Assembly: GCA_023014485.1 (NCBI GenBank)
Contig: JAJOZX010001570.1
Span: 205,001 to 269,000 of the forward strand
DNA: 64,000 bases
Source of the DNA: Bathynomus jamesi
Lineage: Eukaryota; Arthropoda; Malacostraca; Isopoda; Cirolanidae
Reading direction: 5' to 3'
Shown: positions 1-10,820 of the stretch, piece by piece
How the letters are laid out: each line of letters starts with the position of its first letter
Numbering within the stretch: the first letter of the stretch is position 1
The notes under the pieces: model-generated
Told to the model about the DNA's origin: nothing
The model's database searches: none
The model's input: the letters and a program-made list of their open reading frames with translations, nothing else
Translations under genes and position numbers: made by a program

Positions 1-361
1 AAAAAAGGGGAATTAAGTCCTTATGATCTTTGAGAATGCGTTTCAAGCCACTATTGAATGATTTGATGACATCATCCTGCGGGTTCTTCCTAAGTTTCAC
101 GTATGTGGCGGGTTTTTTTTTTATCTGTTGGTTTATTTCTTTATGGTTATTTAAGCTGTGACATATATATCACTAAGGCACTTTTTATATTTATATTTAT
201 TTTTATTCTTTTGTGACCTGTTCCATAAACAAGCCATTTGAATTTATATTGAAGGTCGGCCAAAGTGCTAAAAGTGTCATTTTCCCATACAAATGTGTTT
301 ATCCTCTCACAATTTTTCTTTACTTACTATATATATGTATATGTGTATGTGTGTGTGTATG

Positions 362-402
<41 letters not shown>

Positions 403-681
403 GTTTTTTTATTTGTCGATTTCTTTATGGTTATTTAGGCTGTGACACATATATCACTAAGGCACTATTTTGTAATTAATTTTTTCTCAATTTATATTTA
501 TATATTTTTTTTTTTATTTCTTTATTCTTTTGTGACCTGTTTCATAAATAAGCCATTTGAATTTATATTGAATGTCGGCTGAAGTGCTAAAAGTGTCAAT
601 CTCCCATACAAATGTAATCTCCCATACAAATGTTTGCTCCTCCCACAATTGTTTCTATGCTTACTATATATATGTATATAT

Positions 682-715
<34 letters not shown>

Positions 716-890
716 ATATGTATATGAATATGTATGTATATGTTTATTTTTGTAACCTATATATTGCCTTGATCTGTCCTTTCACTCCAGTGTTCCTGAG
801 GATGTCATTAGACGAAAGCGCTTGAGCACCCCTTTGTGTTTCTTTTCCCTTCGTGGTTTTATTCATCATATATATATATATATATATATA
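1..890. mobile_element. Penelope-like element remnant
   Basis: Bases 1-115 match, on the minus strand, part of the reverse transcriptase region of the Penelope-like element at about 17943-18045. They join directly to plus-strand 3' tail sequence in which a block of roughly 280 bp (switch from 'ctttatggttattta' to 'cccatacaaatg') occurs twice, at about 140-330 and 420-640. The same tail is recognisable at 19255-19420. The end is the conserved tail at 790-830 followed by (AT)n. An RT fragment inverted against a tail is typical of Penelope copies. No coding capacity remains; short ORFs here only translate AT repeats. Confidence 0.7.
790..829 (+). ncRNA. hammerhead-ribozyme-like motif in Penelope tail
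   Basis: A 40-nt block can fold as a type I hammerhead. Stem I is GTGTTC with GAGCAC (6 pairs, one G-U). The core is CTGAGGA (fits CUGANGA), then a short stem II (GTC-ATTA-GAC, preceded by one extra U), GAA, and a very short stem III, AGCGCT, with cleavage expected after the next U. Penelope-like elements are known to carry hammerheads with minimal stem III. The same block occurs at 16060, 19623 and 44213. The extra U before stem II departs from the consensus. Confidence 0.5.
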
Positions 891-969
891 TAAGGGATGA
901 ATTTCAATTAAACATGTGAAATGAATGAATTAATTCTTTTTCTTTGTGGATCTGAATCATATATATATA

Positions 970-1050
970 TATATGAGAGGAGAGGCGACAAGCTTGACCT
1001 TCGTGAAATGAGGAGTCATCGCACGGAACATTTGAAAGGTTGAAAGGCGT
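970..1050 (+). mobile_element. LINE 3' tail fragment
   Basis: This matches the 3' tail that follows the reverse transcriptase at 34330-34415 (shared stretch 'ggcgacaagcttgacctt' and following). It is bounded on both sides by (AT)n and has no coding part. Confidence 0.55.
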
Positions 1051-1051
1051 G

Positions 1052-1078
<27 letters not shown>

Positions 1079-1082
<4 letters not shown>

Positions 1083-1412
1083 CTTGGTTAACCTTGGTTT
1101 TCCTTCCGCCCGAATTGTTATTCTAACAAGCTTGTCACTCCACCTTATACCTACAGTTTAACATAAAATCCGAACCACGTCCCACCACGGGCGGTCAGAA
1201 ATTACAAAGTCCTCGCCCAGACTCGATCTCACGACCTCCCGATCAGCAGCCCAACGTCTTAACCACTAGGCTACCTAGGGTACCCCCATTTATCTACCAA
1301 CCAATTTTTATTGTGTGGAAGGATGAACAGCTGGGTTTTGCTGCGCGCCGCCTGCCGTCACCGGGTTTCGAACGTGGGGCTGGTGGATTCGTAGTCAGCA
1401 ATGCTAACCACT
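1079..1412 (-). mobile_element. dimeric tRNA-derived SINE, copy 1
   Basis: Read on the minus strand this is two tRNA-like units in series. The first (about 1415-1340) has an A-box-like GTGGTTAGC and a B-box-like GGTTTCGAAC. The second (about 1275-1200) has GCCTAGTGGTTAAGAC and a weak B box. A linker containing 'acaataaa' separates them and a tail ends near the (AT)n at 1077. The same order is found on the plus strand at 32449-32732, which defines the repeat. Confidence 0.7.
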
Positions 1413-1414
1413 AA

Positions 1415-2751
1415 ATTTACTGTAATTTATTATTAAATATTAAGTTTACTGATATTATTTGTTTATATTCTCAAACTACGTTAAATTTTTCGTTCGATTA
1501 AATAAAAAAAATGAACAAGATTAACGACATAAGAACACACTGAACAAAACTGACACAACAATACCACATTTTATGACAAAACGACAAATTTATATCAAAT
1601 CAACTATGTACACTGAACTACGAAATTTCCCATTTTTCGCTCGTACGAGTATTTACAAGTCTTCAATTGGCCCATTTTAACTACACTGATCTTCAGTTTT
1701 TACTTACTTCACAATCACACGTCGCTGGTGTCTGCTTTGTTTCGTAGCCTTCAGTACGCAAGCAAACGTGGAAATCGTACTGTACAGGGTGTTCAATAAT
1801 TGTTAGTGACTGAAGTGAGACCTTTTACAGCAATTCGTGCGACTCACGTAAAACCTTTTACAGTAACCTACTGGGTGTTAATAACTGGCTGTATACGGTC
1901 GTACATCAATTGTTTTTACTAACTCGGATACGTAGTGATCCAACAGGAACTGACGTTAATCGGAAGTTCACAAATAACTAACTGGCAATCCCTTACGACG
2001 GCTTACGGGAACGTTCGACGAGCTAACATAGCACCTCGAAACAAACCAAATCAGCTGGGTACTCCTTTAAAGCGAAACCCTGTAAGCCTCCTTACGGAGT
2101 AAAGACTCGATTCTCGTATTAGGGAAATTCTACCCTAAAGTCCACAGAAACAACTGGGCCCATTAAAAAAATAATTACACAGCCTATTTACATTCCAACC
2201 ATCAACTATACATTCTTACAGCCGTAAATCTAACAAGTTCAACTAAGCCTATTTAGTACTATTTACACAATTGACCACAACACGTAAAAGTAACAAATTA
2301 CTTGACAACCTATTCTACTATTCACATACTGTATAACTAAAAGTTATCCATATAACACTTCATATATGAAGAGAATTTACAATATTTACAAAAATTTACC
2401 CATATTTACAATTTGGTAACGAAAACTTACCCATATTTACAATTTGGCCTACATTGAAAATTCGATCAATAATAATAATAATAAAAAAATTTACACTAAA
2501 TTTATCATTATTTACTGAAGCCTATATTTTAAATTAAGGAACGATATGTTATTTACTTAGCTGTAGTTCGATCCAACGAAGGCTGTCGTGGTTACCGTTC
2601 TATCCCACCAGTATGCCACCAAGGAAGGATTTGGGGTTCGATGATGAGTAATGTGGTTACCTTTCTACTCCCATTATTACAATCCCAACATACCACTGAG
2701 GCTCATATATATATATATATATATATATACTGCGTGGTCATTGCAGTTAAA

Positions 2752-2790
<39 letters not shown>

Positions 2791-2803
2791 TTTTTTTTTT
2801 ATT
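1415..2803. other. AT-rich non-coding stretch
   Basis: No gene or confident repeat is seen. There are short (AT)n tracts at about 2705-2728 and 2756-2783 and an (AAT)n run near 2467. Confidence 0.5.
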
Positions 2804-2930
2804 GGGGTTGTTTAACTTCCTTCGCAACATCTAAGGTCATATGACGGAGGGGACCTACAGCTTTACGTGGGATCCGAACCACGGGTTGCTACATAATCTG
2901 GGCGCTGAGGAGTCTCTTACAATCTAAAAT
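2804..2930 (-). mobile_element. 5S-derived SINE, truncated copy
   Basis: This is the tail half of the repeat seen complete at 43258-43459. It starts 'ggggttgtttaac' and contains 'tttacgtgggatccgaac'. The 5S-like head is missing because the copy stops near 2930. Confidence 0.6.
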
Positions 2931-3041
2931 TCACATGCGAGTCAGTTCCACAGACAGGACTTCCCAAATCGGGGGGGTTGAAATTGTAAAAAGGCAGACC
3001 TTTTAGTGCAGCGGTGTCCAATACGTTCGCCATTATATAGG

Positions 3042-3647
3042 TGTTATTTTATTTATTTGTCGGGTTCGAAATCCCAGCTGAGCCGTGAACGGCCAAATTC
3101 TAAAGGGCAAGTTCTACCTAAAGCCCAAGTTAAGCTAAATTAAACTTTACGGATTTGAGATCCTATTAGGTCCTACCTCAGGGTAACCTCAGGGTTGCTG
3201 ACTCGATGCGGGCCTACCTTAGACCTTAAATTACATGAACTTAAAAGGTAAACAAAAGGGTACTATTTGTGGTCTTCTTTATGAACCTTGCAACAACAAC
3301 GCAACCTGGACTATTGTACGATGCAACAATCATGTATCTAAACAACCAAACTGAATTGCAAGAGAGCTCTCTATCAAACCACACCTTTACGTACGACCTT
3401 CCACAAACGAGTAGAAAGGACGCGCAGCATCCCAAAATGATGCCAACAATGTGACCAAACAACGATGCCACAAGAGCTCAAAAATGCTAGTTCTAAATTA
3501 ATTTAATTTTTCACTAACCTTACAATTATGAGATGGATATATATACACCTTAACTTAATATATATACAAGCAATGCTGCATCAATCAGCTTAGTCATCGT
3601 ATCGCCTTGGGACAACAATGGTTCTTCCTCTTCTAGATTTTCTAACA
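3042..3647 (-). repeat. BEL/Pao 3' LTR
   Basis: 606 bp, starting TGTTATTTT and ending TAACA on the plus strand. I saw no difference from 9493-10098 in the stretches compared. ORFs of 76 and 61 codons inside it recur identically in the other LTR and are not genes. Confidence 0.95.
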
Positions 3648-5176
3648 CTCCCCACCGAAGAGGCATTGTTGTCATTACCTTCTGCAAGGTTAGCCAAGCC
3701 TTCTTCATGAGGCTGTAACTCAAATGTTTCATCTTGACTATCTGTGTTTTTGCTGATTTCTAAAGCATAGAGTTTTTGTATAGGTCTCTTTAACTTTCCT
3801 CCTGAAGTCTTTACCAGTGCAGACCTAACTAAATTGTCTTTGCCAACAAACAACTCTTCAATTATGCCAAGCTTCCAGCATTGCCTTGATCTTTCATCCC
3901 CAATCATTACCACTTCTCCCACCTTGATACAATTTGCATTGGAGCCCTTTACCTTGCCTGATGGGTAATAATTGAGTTCTGGCAAGTATTCCATCTGCCA
4001 CCTCTTCCATAACTGATCTTGTAGCTCTTCAAGGTACCTGAACCGTCTGGTTAACTCTCCTTGAGTGCTCTGGATGGGCTGCAAGTCTTCTGGCACACTG
4101 GGGTTTGATGTTAATCGTTTACCACAAAGAAAATGATTTGGTGTCAATGGCTCTGCATCCTGCCTACTGTTGTAAACAAAAGTGATAGGCCTACTGTTCA
4201 CCATTGCTTCTACTTCACATAAAACAGTAGAGAATTCTTCTTTGCTCAAATGAGCATTAGCTAAAAGTTTCTTTAATGGACACTTTACACTTCTCACTAG
4301 CCTTTCCCAAAATCCTCCCCACCATGGTGCTCTCTCAACAATAAACTCCCACTGTACCCCTTGGTGTGAAAAGTAGGATTGGAATCCTTCCTCTTTTAGC
4401 AAGGACCAAATTTCTTGGAGTTCCTTTGCAGCCTTTTTGAAGGTTTTTGCATTATCCGATATGATTTTATTTGGGAAACCCCTTCTGTTCACAAACCTTT
4501 TAAAGGCCAAAAGAAATACATCACTACTTAAGTTGCTTACCAACTCCAAATGGATTGCTCTGGTGGTAGCACAGGTGAAAAGACATATATAACCTTTGTT
4601 AGACTCCCCTCGCTCATACACATAGACTGGCCCTGCAAAGTCTACTCCCACTACATCAAATGGGGCAGTATAGACACACCGTTCTCTTGGAAGTGGAGCC
4701 ACCTTTTCATAATAAGGCTTTGCACTCCAACGCTTGCAAACCACACATTTATGCAAGACCTTTTTCACTACTTGTCTAATTTTGAGAATCCAAAATTGTT
4801 GTCTAATCTCTATTATCACTTCTCTAACTCCAGCATGTAACAGCTTATGATGAGTATCCAGGATCAAAAGGTCCACAAAGTGCCCCCCAGAAGGTAGCAA
4901 AATTGGATGTCTTTTCTCCTCTGGAAGCCCAGAAAACTGTAGTCTACCTCCTACTCTCAATAAATCCTGATCCAAAAACACATCCAAACCCTTGAGCGCA
5001 GAATGTGTTGGTAGAACCTGTAATGGATGGCTGGTGAGCAATTCCCGCTCTTCACCAAATTTTTCCTTCTGCGCATATACCACCCAGTATTTCCTGGCTT
5101 GCCGAATCTCATTACTGTTCAGAATTCCTTCCCTTCTTGTTTCTCCCTTAATGTTGTTGGTAAATCTTATATCCAT
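3590..5176 (-). CDS. BEL/Pao integrase and C-terminal pol domain
   Basis: The 528-residue frame holds an integrase zinc-binding region ending HKCVVCKRW. The rve core has catalytic D in VGVDFAGP, D in IISDNAKTF and E in GFWERLV, so the DDE triad is present. The BEL/Pao C-terminal domain follows (WKRWQMEYLPELNYY to LKRPIQKLYALE). The frame ends inside the 3' LTR, as is common in this group. It overlaps the RNase H frame by 10 bp in another phase; the join (RVTAW/MDIRFTNN) looks like a frameshift in one polyprotein rather than a separate start. Confidence 0.9.
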   Translation of the reverse strand: MDIRFTNNIKGETRREGILNSNEIRQARKYWVVYAQKEKFGEERELLTSHPLQVLPTHSALKGLDVFLDQDLLRVGGRLQFSGLPEEKRHPILLPSGGHFVDLLILDTHHKLLHAGVREVIIEIRQQFWILKIRQVVKKVLHKCVVCKRWSAKPYYEKVAPLPRERCVYTAPFDVVGVDFAGPVYVYERGESNKGYICLFTCATTRAIHLELVSNLSSDVFLLAFKRFVNRRGFPNKIISDNAKTFKKAAKELQEIWSLLKEEGFQSYFSHQGVQWEFIVERAPWWGGFWERLVRSVKCPLKKLLANAHLSKEEFSTVLCEVEAMVNSRPITFVYNSRQDAEPLTPNHFLCGKRLTSNPSVPEDLQPIQSTQGELTRRFRYLEELQDQLWKRWQMEYLPELNYYPSGKVKGSNANCIKVGEVVMIGDERSRQCWKLGIIEELFVGKDNLVRSALVKTSGGKLKRPIQKLYALEISKNTDSQDETFELQPHEEGLANLAEGNDNNASSVGSVRKSRRGRTIVVPRRYDD

Positions 5177-5898
5177 GCTGTCACTCTTAACAATCTTTTC
5201 AGACTGCTAATGTCCTCAAGCCTCAATATGGGGTCCTGCTGCATAACTTGACAACTGTTCACAGCGCATTTTCTCACCTCACTCACCCATGCTTCTTCAG
5301 CCTGGCATTCTCCTACAATAGGCTGATTAGAAGGCCAGTTTTCACTTCCAAGTTTTAGCCACTCTGGCCCATTCCACCACAAACTTGATTGTGAAAGATC
5401 TTTCACCGAAATTCCTCGTGTTGGTAAATCAGCGGGGTTTTGGATGCCTGGACAATGCTTCCATTGCTTGGGATCTGTGTGCGCTTGAATTTCCTCCACC
5501 CTATTGGCAACAAATGGTTTCCATTTCCTTGCCTGACTTCTTAACCAGTGCCAAACTATAGTGGAGTCTGTCCAATAATAGCTTGGAATTTCATAGAGGG
5601 CCAAAGACTTTCGCACTGTAATTGCAAGCCGACTAGCAATAACAGCACCCATCAATTCCAACCTTGGAACAGAAAGCCTTTTCAAAGGTGCTACTCTACT
5701 CTTTGCAGCAACCAACCTGCAACTTACTTCCTCTTGCAATGCGCCTCTTATATAAATACAAGTCGCATAGGCTTCCTCACTTGCATCACAAAAGATGTGC
5801 AGCTCCAAATTGTCTGGACTATTGTTCAACTCTCCAAAGTACCAATCTTGGGATTTCAATGTCTCCAAGATTGCCAATTCTTTGAACAATATTTCCAC
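5167..5898 (-). CDS. BEL/Pao RNase H region of pol
   Basis: A 243-residue frame containing ELHIFCDASEEAYA, the BEL/Pao RNase H start with its first acidic residue, and later YYWTDSTIVWHWL and NPADLPTRG, both typical of this family. It is the middle of a single pol polyprotein, cut off from RT upstream and integrase downstream by frame changes. Confidence 0.85.
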   Translation of the reverse strand: MEILFKELAILETLKSQDWYFGELNNSPDNLELHIFCDASEEAYATCIYIRGALQEEVSCRLVAAKSRVAPLKRLSVPRLELMGAVIASRLAITVRKSLALYEIPSYYWTDSTIVWHWLRSQARKWKPFVANRVEEIQAHTDPKQWKHCPGIQNPADLPTRGISVKDLSQSSLWWNGPEWLKLGSENWPSNQPIVGECQAEEAWVSEVRKCAVNSCQVMQQDPILRLEDISSLKRLLRVTAWI

Positions 5899-5913
5899 CT
5901 TACCACCATATGA

Positions 5914-6546
5914 TCAGGTAACTCTTGGTCCAACCAAGTCCAATTTCCCAGAGGCTCTGAAACCAATTTTTGACTTTATCACAAATGGAGCCAGGAATCC
6001 AAGAGGATCAAAGACCTTCGAAGCCAAACTAAGAGCTGTACGTTTTGTCCACCTTGTCTCATTCTCGGCCAGCTCTACTAAAGATTTCCCATTGAAGGTA
6101 AACAAATCATCATCTTGCTGCCAAAACGATGCCTAGCACCTTTGCGTCTATTGCCCACAACTCCTTAATACCAGAAATCCTCAATACTTTCTGCTGCATC
6201 AGGTACTACAGAGGAATGACTCATAAACTCTTGTAATTGCGAATGATTGGTCTGCCATTTTCTGAGCTCCATGCCAGCCTCCCTCATTATAGCTCTAGCC
6301 TCCATGAATATCTGTTTTAGCCATTTCTGTATTATCCACGGAACATAGCAAATCATCAACATAAAATTTCCTTATGTTTTCAATATGTGTTAGGATAGAC
6401 TTCAGAGATATTTCTTAAATGTTACTGCATAGTAGCTGCCAACAGAAAATGCTAGAGCTGAGGCCAAACAACACTGACTTCATATCTATATGCTTGAACC
6501 TTAGAGTTCATTTCCAAAAAGTCTTTCAGTATCACCCACAGATACC
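5914..6546 (-). pseudogene. BEL/Pao reverse transcriptase, frameshifted part
   Basis: RT sequence continues from the gag-pro frame but is split over several phases. The catalytic YVDD is readable at 6352-6363 (FYVDDLLCSVD). Further on, TALSLASKVFDPLGFLAPF at about 5950-6030 is the connection to RNase H. Stops and phase changes lie near 6546, 6420 and 6165-6100. The polymerase is not translatable as one chain. Confidence 0.85.
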
Positions 6547-8421
6547 TTACTGCATCTCTGTCCCCTCTGGTTTTAACTTTATCCGCAAAAAAGCTTGCTT
6601 CACATCTGCAGTCAATGCTACTCTACCAAACCTGAATCTCAGTAACAAGGAAAATAAATCTGCATTTAAATTTGGCCCAGCATCCAAACAGTCATTCAAG
6701 GACACACCACCTTTGTCCTTGGCTGAGCCATCAAAAACTACCCTCAGTTTGGTGGTAGTTTTGTCTCGCCGTACCACTGCATGGTGTGGCAGATAATGTG
6801 CCTCCTGGCTCACCAGCTCACCTTGCACCCTTTCAGCATAGCCCTCCCTTACATAACTTAGGATGGCCTCATCGTATTCAATTAACAACTCCTCATTTTT
6901 TCTTAGCCTGTACAATGAAGTCTCCAACCTCCGATTAGCTAGCTGAAGGTTTGAACCGGGTTTGCAAGAATCCTTCCATGGTAGGCCAACTTCATAGCAA
7001 CCATCTCTAAACCCAATCCCTTTTTCAAAGTGCTCTAAAACATCATTGTTCACTGTACTTGCCTGGTTGTCCTTTATACCAATAGATTCAAGTTCCCAAA
7101 ATGCTTTCAAATGCCTTTCCAGACCATGGCTGTTCTCCTCAATCTTAACAAAGAGAGCCTTAACTTCCATTTCATTGCAATAACTACCATGTAGCATCCA
7201 GCCTAGCTTACTTTCAATAGCTACTGGGCCTTGAGATGTACGGACAATATTACCAGTGATGAAGTCCCAATAATAGTCAGCTCCAATCAAAAGACTAATA
7301 TCTTCTGTTCCCTCAAACTTATTATTGCCCAAATTAATTCCTTTAACTTGCAATTCTTGGACACATGCCATATCTAAACAAGTAGTGACTGGAGCACAAA
7401 GTTCCTCAATCTCTACAGCTTGGACCTTGATAGTGGGACTTTGCGGTAACAACCCTTTAACCAGAACTTCTACCTTCTTAAATTTGGTTCGGTTTTGAAC
7501 GGAACCCCCAAACCCAGAAATTCTTAAATTTTCCCTCTTAAGTTCTTTAAACTTCAATTTTCTGGAAATTCTGGTCTTAATAAAACTACACTGGCTACCA
7601 CTATCAAACAACACTCTTACAGTAGCTTCTCCCTCATTCCCAATTAATAAGGCTGCAGTTGTTTGCAATAATCCCCCTTTACTTTTACTCCCTTGCATAG
7701 CAGTGGCATGTGCCACTGATGTCTCTACTTCTGGGGTAGGCCTACTAAGAGTGTTTTCACACAATAATGGCTGATGCCTACCATGACATTTTTTGCACAA
7801 AATTTTAAACTTACAAAACCTTGCTCTATGACCTTTCAAAAAACATTTAAAACATGCTGTGGACTTAGTTACCCTGTCCTTTCTCTCCTCAAAGGGTAAG
7901 GCCTCAGCCACCTCACATTTATATGACTTGTGGTTGCCTTCGCAAAATATACATTCCTTGATTCCCTTTAATTTATTCTCAGAGGAGGCATGTAGAGCTG
8001 ACACTGTACCTGGGCTATTCCTTTTTGTGGAAACTTTGGTGCTGTGCCTGCCTTTGTCCTCTTGTTTACCATCCCACTGTGCAAACTCAACTCCCTCTCG
8101 TCTTGCTAATTCTGTGCCTAAAAGACTTAACATCTGCTGAAGGGGGATGTACACATGTTCTGCAGAGTGTCCCCTACTTAATTCAAGCAAAATTGAGCTA
8201 GGCAATTTAGACTCCAGTGTAGGAACCAACATTATACCATACTTTTCCATTCCTACACCCAAGTTGTCCAGAGACCTAGTTCTAATTTCAAATTCATCAT
8301 ATAACTGCCGTAACTCCTTGACACTATTAGGATTATTAACAGGAGGTATAGTTAAAAGTGCACGGAGGTGGCTTTTAATTAAGATCTCTGGCTTACCAAA
8401 CCGTTTCTTTAATATATCCAA
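6547..8421 (-). CDS. BEL/Pao gag-protease and start of RT
   Basis: A 624-residue frame. It opens with the C-terminal part of gag (ILKKRFGKP), then two cysteine knuckles (CIFCEGNHKSYKC; CFKCFLKGHRARFC with CKKCHGRHQPLLC). An aspartic protease of the retropepsin-like BEL type follows (VRVLFDSGSQCSFIK). The N-terminal RT has LRVVFDGSAKDKGGVSLND and VALTADVKQAFLRI. It ends in a frameshift inside RT. The first Met is internal, because gag continues upstream in other phases. Confidence 0.9.
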   Translation of the reverse strand: MDILKKRFGKPEILIKSHLRALLTIPPVNNPNSVKELRQLYDEFEIRTRSLDNLGVGMEKYGIMLVPTLESKLPSSILLELSRGHSAEHVYIPLQQMLSLLGTELARREGVEFAQWDGKQEDKGRHSTKVSTKRNSPGTVSALHASSENKLKGIKECIFCEGNHKSYKCEVAEALPFEERKDRVTKSTACFKCFLKGHRARFCKFKILCKKCHGRHQPLLCENTLSRPTPEVETSVAHATAMQGSKSKGGLLQTTAALLIGNEGEATVRVLFDSGSQCSFIKTRISRKLKFKELKRENLRISGFGGSVQNRTKFKKVEVLVKGLLPQSPTIKVQAVEIEELCAPVTTCLDMACVQELQVKGINLGNNKFEGTEDISLLIGADYYWDFITGNIVRTSQGPVAIESKLGWMLHGSYCNEMEVKALFVKIEENSHGLERHLKAFWELESIGIKDNQASTVNNDVLEHFEKGIGFRDGCYEVGLPWKDSCKPGSNLQLANRRLETSLYRLRKNEELLIEYDEAILSYVREGYAERVQGELVSQEAHYLPHHAVVRRDKTTTKLRVVFDGSAKDKGGVSLNDCLDAGPNLNADLFSLLLRFRFGRVALTADVKQAFLRIKLKPEGTEMQ

Positions 8422-8742
8422 GCCACATTATAATTAGCCTCTGTTAATGCTAATCCTGCTATAGTCTTGCTGCCTCCCCTTCTAAGAGGGACCGCAAATA
8501 ATTAAACTTCTCCACGGCACTTAACACTTGACTAGAATGAACTGCTGATTGAAAACTGTCTGCCCATTGCCATTCCTGTATACTCCCAGAAAATGTTTTG
8601 AGTACAAGCTCGGTAATTGAAACAGATCTGTTAACCTTAACTTCACAAGCATCATTTGTTGAGTGTTGTGTTTCATTATTAGACCTGGTCTCAACTGTAC
8701 TGAGCTGCTAAACTCTTTTGCTCGGAGGCCTACGTTAGTCAT
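8422..8742 (-). pseudogene. BEL/Pao gag, upstream part
   Basis: Minus-strand sequence reads as BEL gag in shifting frames, for example LSAVEKFNYLRSLLEGEAAR near 8480-8530. One-base losses then break the link to the frame starting at 8421. The true gag start is probably further upstream (to about 8990) but cannot be placed. Confidence 0.6.
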
Positions 8743-9136
8743 ATCATCAATAATCTCTTCAAAGTAAATTATGTTATTTTCTATTTCATCCTCTTCTATA
8801 AGAGCCTCAATTTAACATTTACCTCACTTAGAGCAACCTTTTTAGTTTCTAATATGGCAAGCTTCGCAGTCACTAAGCGTAAATCCTCTTGCTCTATGGC
8901 AGAATCTATAGTGGCAATGACCTTTGTAATTAGACCTTTGTAGGCACTTCTCCTTTTTATAAATTTGTTCAATTCGATGCACTCATCTTCAATGTAAACA
9001 AACCCTTGGGCTCAATACCAAATGAGCTGAATTGGCAGAAATACTTAACCAAACTGATCAAACGCAAATTTTACTTTCAAATAAATGAAGCTGAGTCGGG
9101 TACTAACAAACACCAGTATGGAATACCAAATTTTCC

Positions 9137-9390
9137 ACCCCAGGACCTTAATTCAATAATGACCCAAAATTAACAAAACCAGAAAAAATATAGGCCAAAA
9201 AACGACCGACGACTGGCCAAGTTTCGCAATTGGGCGACCAAACTTTTTACCCTGGGACCTTAACTCAATAATAACCCAAAATTAACCAAACCGGAAAAAA
9301 AGTAGGCCAAAAAACGACAGACGACTGGCCAAGTTTCGCAATTGGGCGACCAAACTTTTTACCCTGGGACCTTAACTCAATAATACTCAA
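9137..9390 (-). repeat. tandem repeat in BEL/Pao leader
   Basis: A unit of about 112 bp occurs a little over twice (9137-9249, 9250-9361, then a partial). Each has 'ggccaaaaaacgac', 'gactggccaagtttcgcaat' and 'ggaccttaa'. It lies between the 5' LTR and gag, the usual place for packaging or leader sequences. Confidence 0.75.
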
Positions 9391-9492
9391 CCCGTCTAGG
9401 CCTAACTTGGGATACAATTTGCACAATCAGAACTTTGCCGAAAAATGGTCACTGACTCAGTCTTGGGGTAGAAATCCGGTTCTGAAGGACCA

Positions 9493-10098
9493 TGTTATTT
9501 TATTTATTTGTCGGGTTCGAAATCCCAGCTGAGCCGTGAACGGCCAAATTCTAAAGGGCAAGTTCTACCTAAAGCCCAAGTTAAGCTAAATTAAACTTTA
9601 CGGATTTGAGATCCTATTAGGTCCTACCTCAGGGTAACCTCAGGGTTGCTGACTCGATGCGGGCCTACCTTAGACCTTAAATTACATGAACTTAAAAGGT
9701 AAACAAAAGGGTACTATTTGTGGTCTTCTTTATGAACCTTGCAACAACAACGCAACCTGGACTATTGTACGATGCAACAATCATGTATCTAAACAACCAA
9801 ACTGAATTGCAAGAGAGCTCTCTATCAAACCACACCTTTACGTACGACCTTCCACAAACGAGTAGAAAGGACGCGCAGCATCCCAAAATGATGCCAACAA
9901 TGTGACCAAACAACGATGCCACAAGAGCTCAAAAATGCTAGTTCTAAATTAATTTAATTTTTCACTAACCTTACAATTATGAGATGGATATATATACACC
10001 TTAACTTAATATATATACAAGCAATGCTGCATCAATCAGCTTAGTCATCGTATCGCCTTGGGACAACAATGGTTCTTCCTCTTCTAGATTTTCTAACA
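9493..10098 (-). repeat. BEL/Pao 5' LTR
   Basis: 606 bp, TG...CA, followed by the target duplication ATAGG (10099-10103). It would hold the promoter for minus-strand transcription; I do not assign a TATA box. Confidence 0.95.
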
Positions 10099-10820
10099 AT
10101 AGGCTATTGCGTTGTGGCGAATATATGAATAAGAAATAATAATAGTTTTATATTTTTAAACATTAATTTCAAACATCCTTGTCAATTTAGGAATTAACTC
10201 TTTAACACTCTAGTCTATACTCTATAGTTCCATGAGGCACCACTTTTTTCAAGCAACTTTGATCCTTATAATAATGATGTTTAAAGGTGTTTTTGGTATC
10301 AATCAACTCGGCGCTGCGTGTTTTTTCAAACAGCGCTAAGTAAAATCGGTGTATGGCAACTTTTCCATATGAAATTTGGATTTTGGAAATTTGGATGCAA
10401 AGATACAGTTTCAGTTTGTGTGCAATATGTGGAGGTGTTTAGCATTTTTTTTGTATATATTGTAACACGTTGACTTAAATTAATTTACTGTTTGTGCTGT
10501 GTTTATAATGTAAAATGTGAATATTTCAATAGTGTAGTTTATATTATTGCTAGAATTGAAAATTGGTTATAAATTCATTTTTTATAAATTATAGCTCTGG
10601 TTCCATGCGGAACAAGTTGCATAGACGTGACGCCATTACGTACACGTCTCTGAGAAACCTAGGTATATATTTTAGAATTTTATTTTTTTCATACATATAT
10701 ACATATACACACATATAGTATTACATTTTTTGTCAAGAGGCAAAAAAAAATTTTAATGTATTTATTAATTTGGGTATGAAAGGGTTAAAAATAATCTTTT
10801 TTATTTCCCCTATTTCAGAC

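Larger units (their letters stand above)
3042..10098 (-). mobile_element. BEL/Pao LTR retrotransposon
   Basis: A 7057-bp element with 606-bp direct LTRs (3042-3647 and 9493-10098), TG...CA ends, and the 5-bp duplication ATAGG on both outer sides. Gene order on the minus strand is gag, protease, RT, RNase H, integrase, with integrase reading into the 3' LTR. A primer-binding-site-like TGGTCCTTCAGAACC directly follows the 5' LTR (9492 downward). The frames are broken in gag, RT and between RNase H and integrase, so this copy is probably not autonomous. No envelope ORF is seen. Confidence 0.95.

Noticed and set aside
213..825. Two ORFs of 88 and 63 codons with Tyr-Ile and Cys-Val repeats
   Set aside because: They translate (AT)n and (GT)n tracts within Penelope tail sequence. 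The same applies to similar ORFs near 19467, 33044-33305, 43257 and 45435-45710.
3241..3471. 76-codon minus ORF with a hydrophobic segment, and its plus-strand shadow
   Set aside because: It lies wholly in the BEL LTR and is repeated exactly at 9692-9922; LTR sequence, not a gene.
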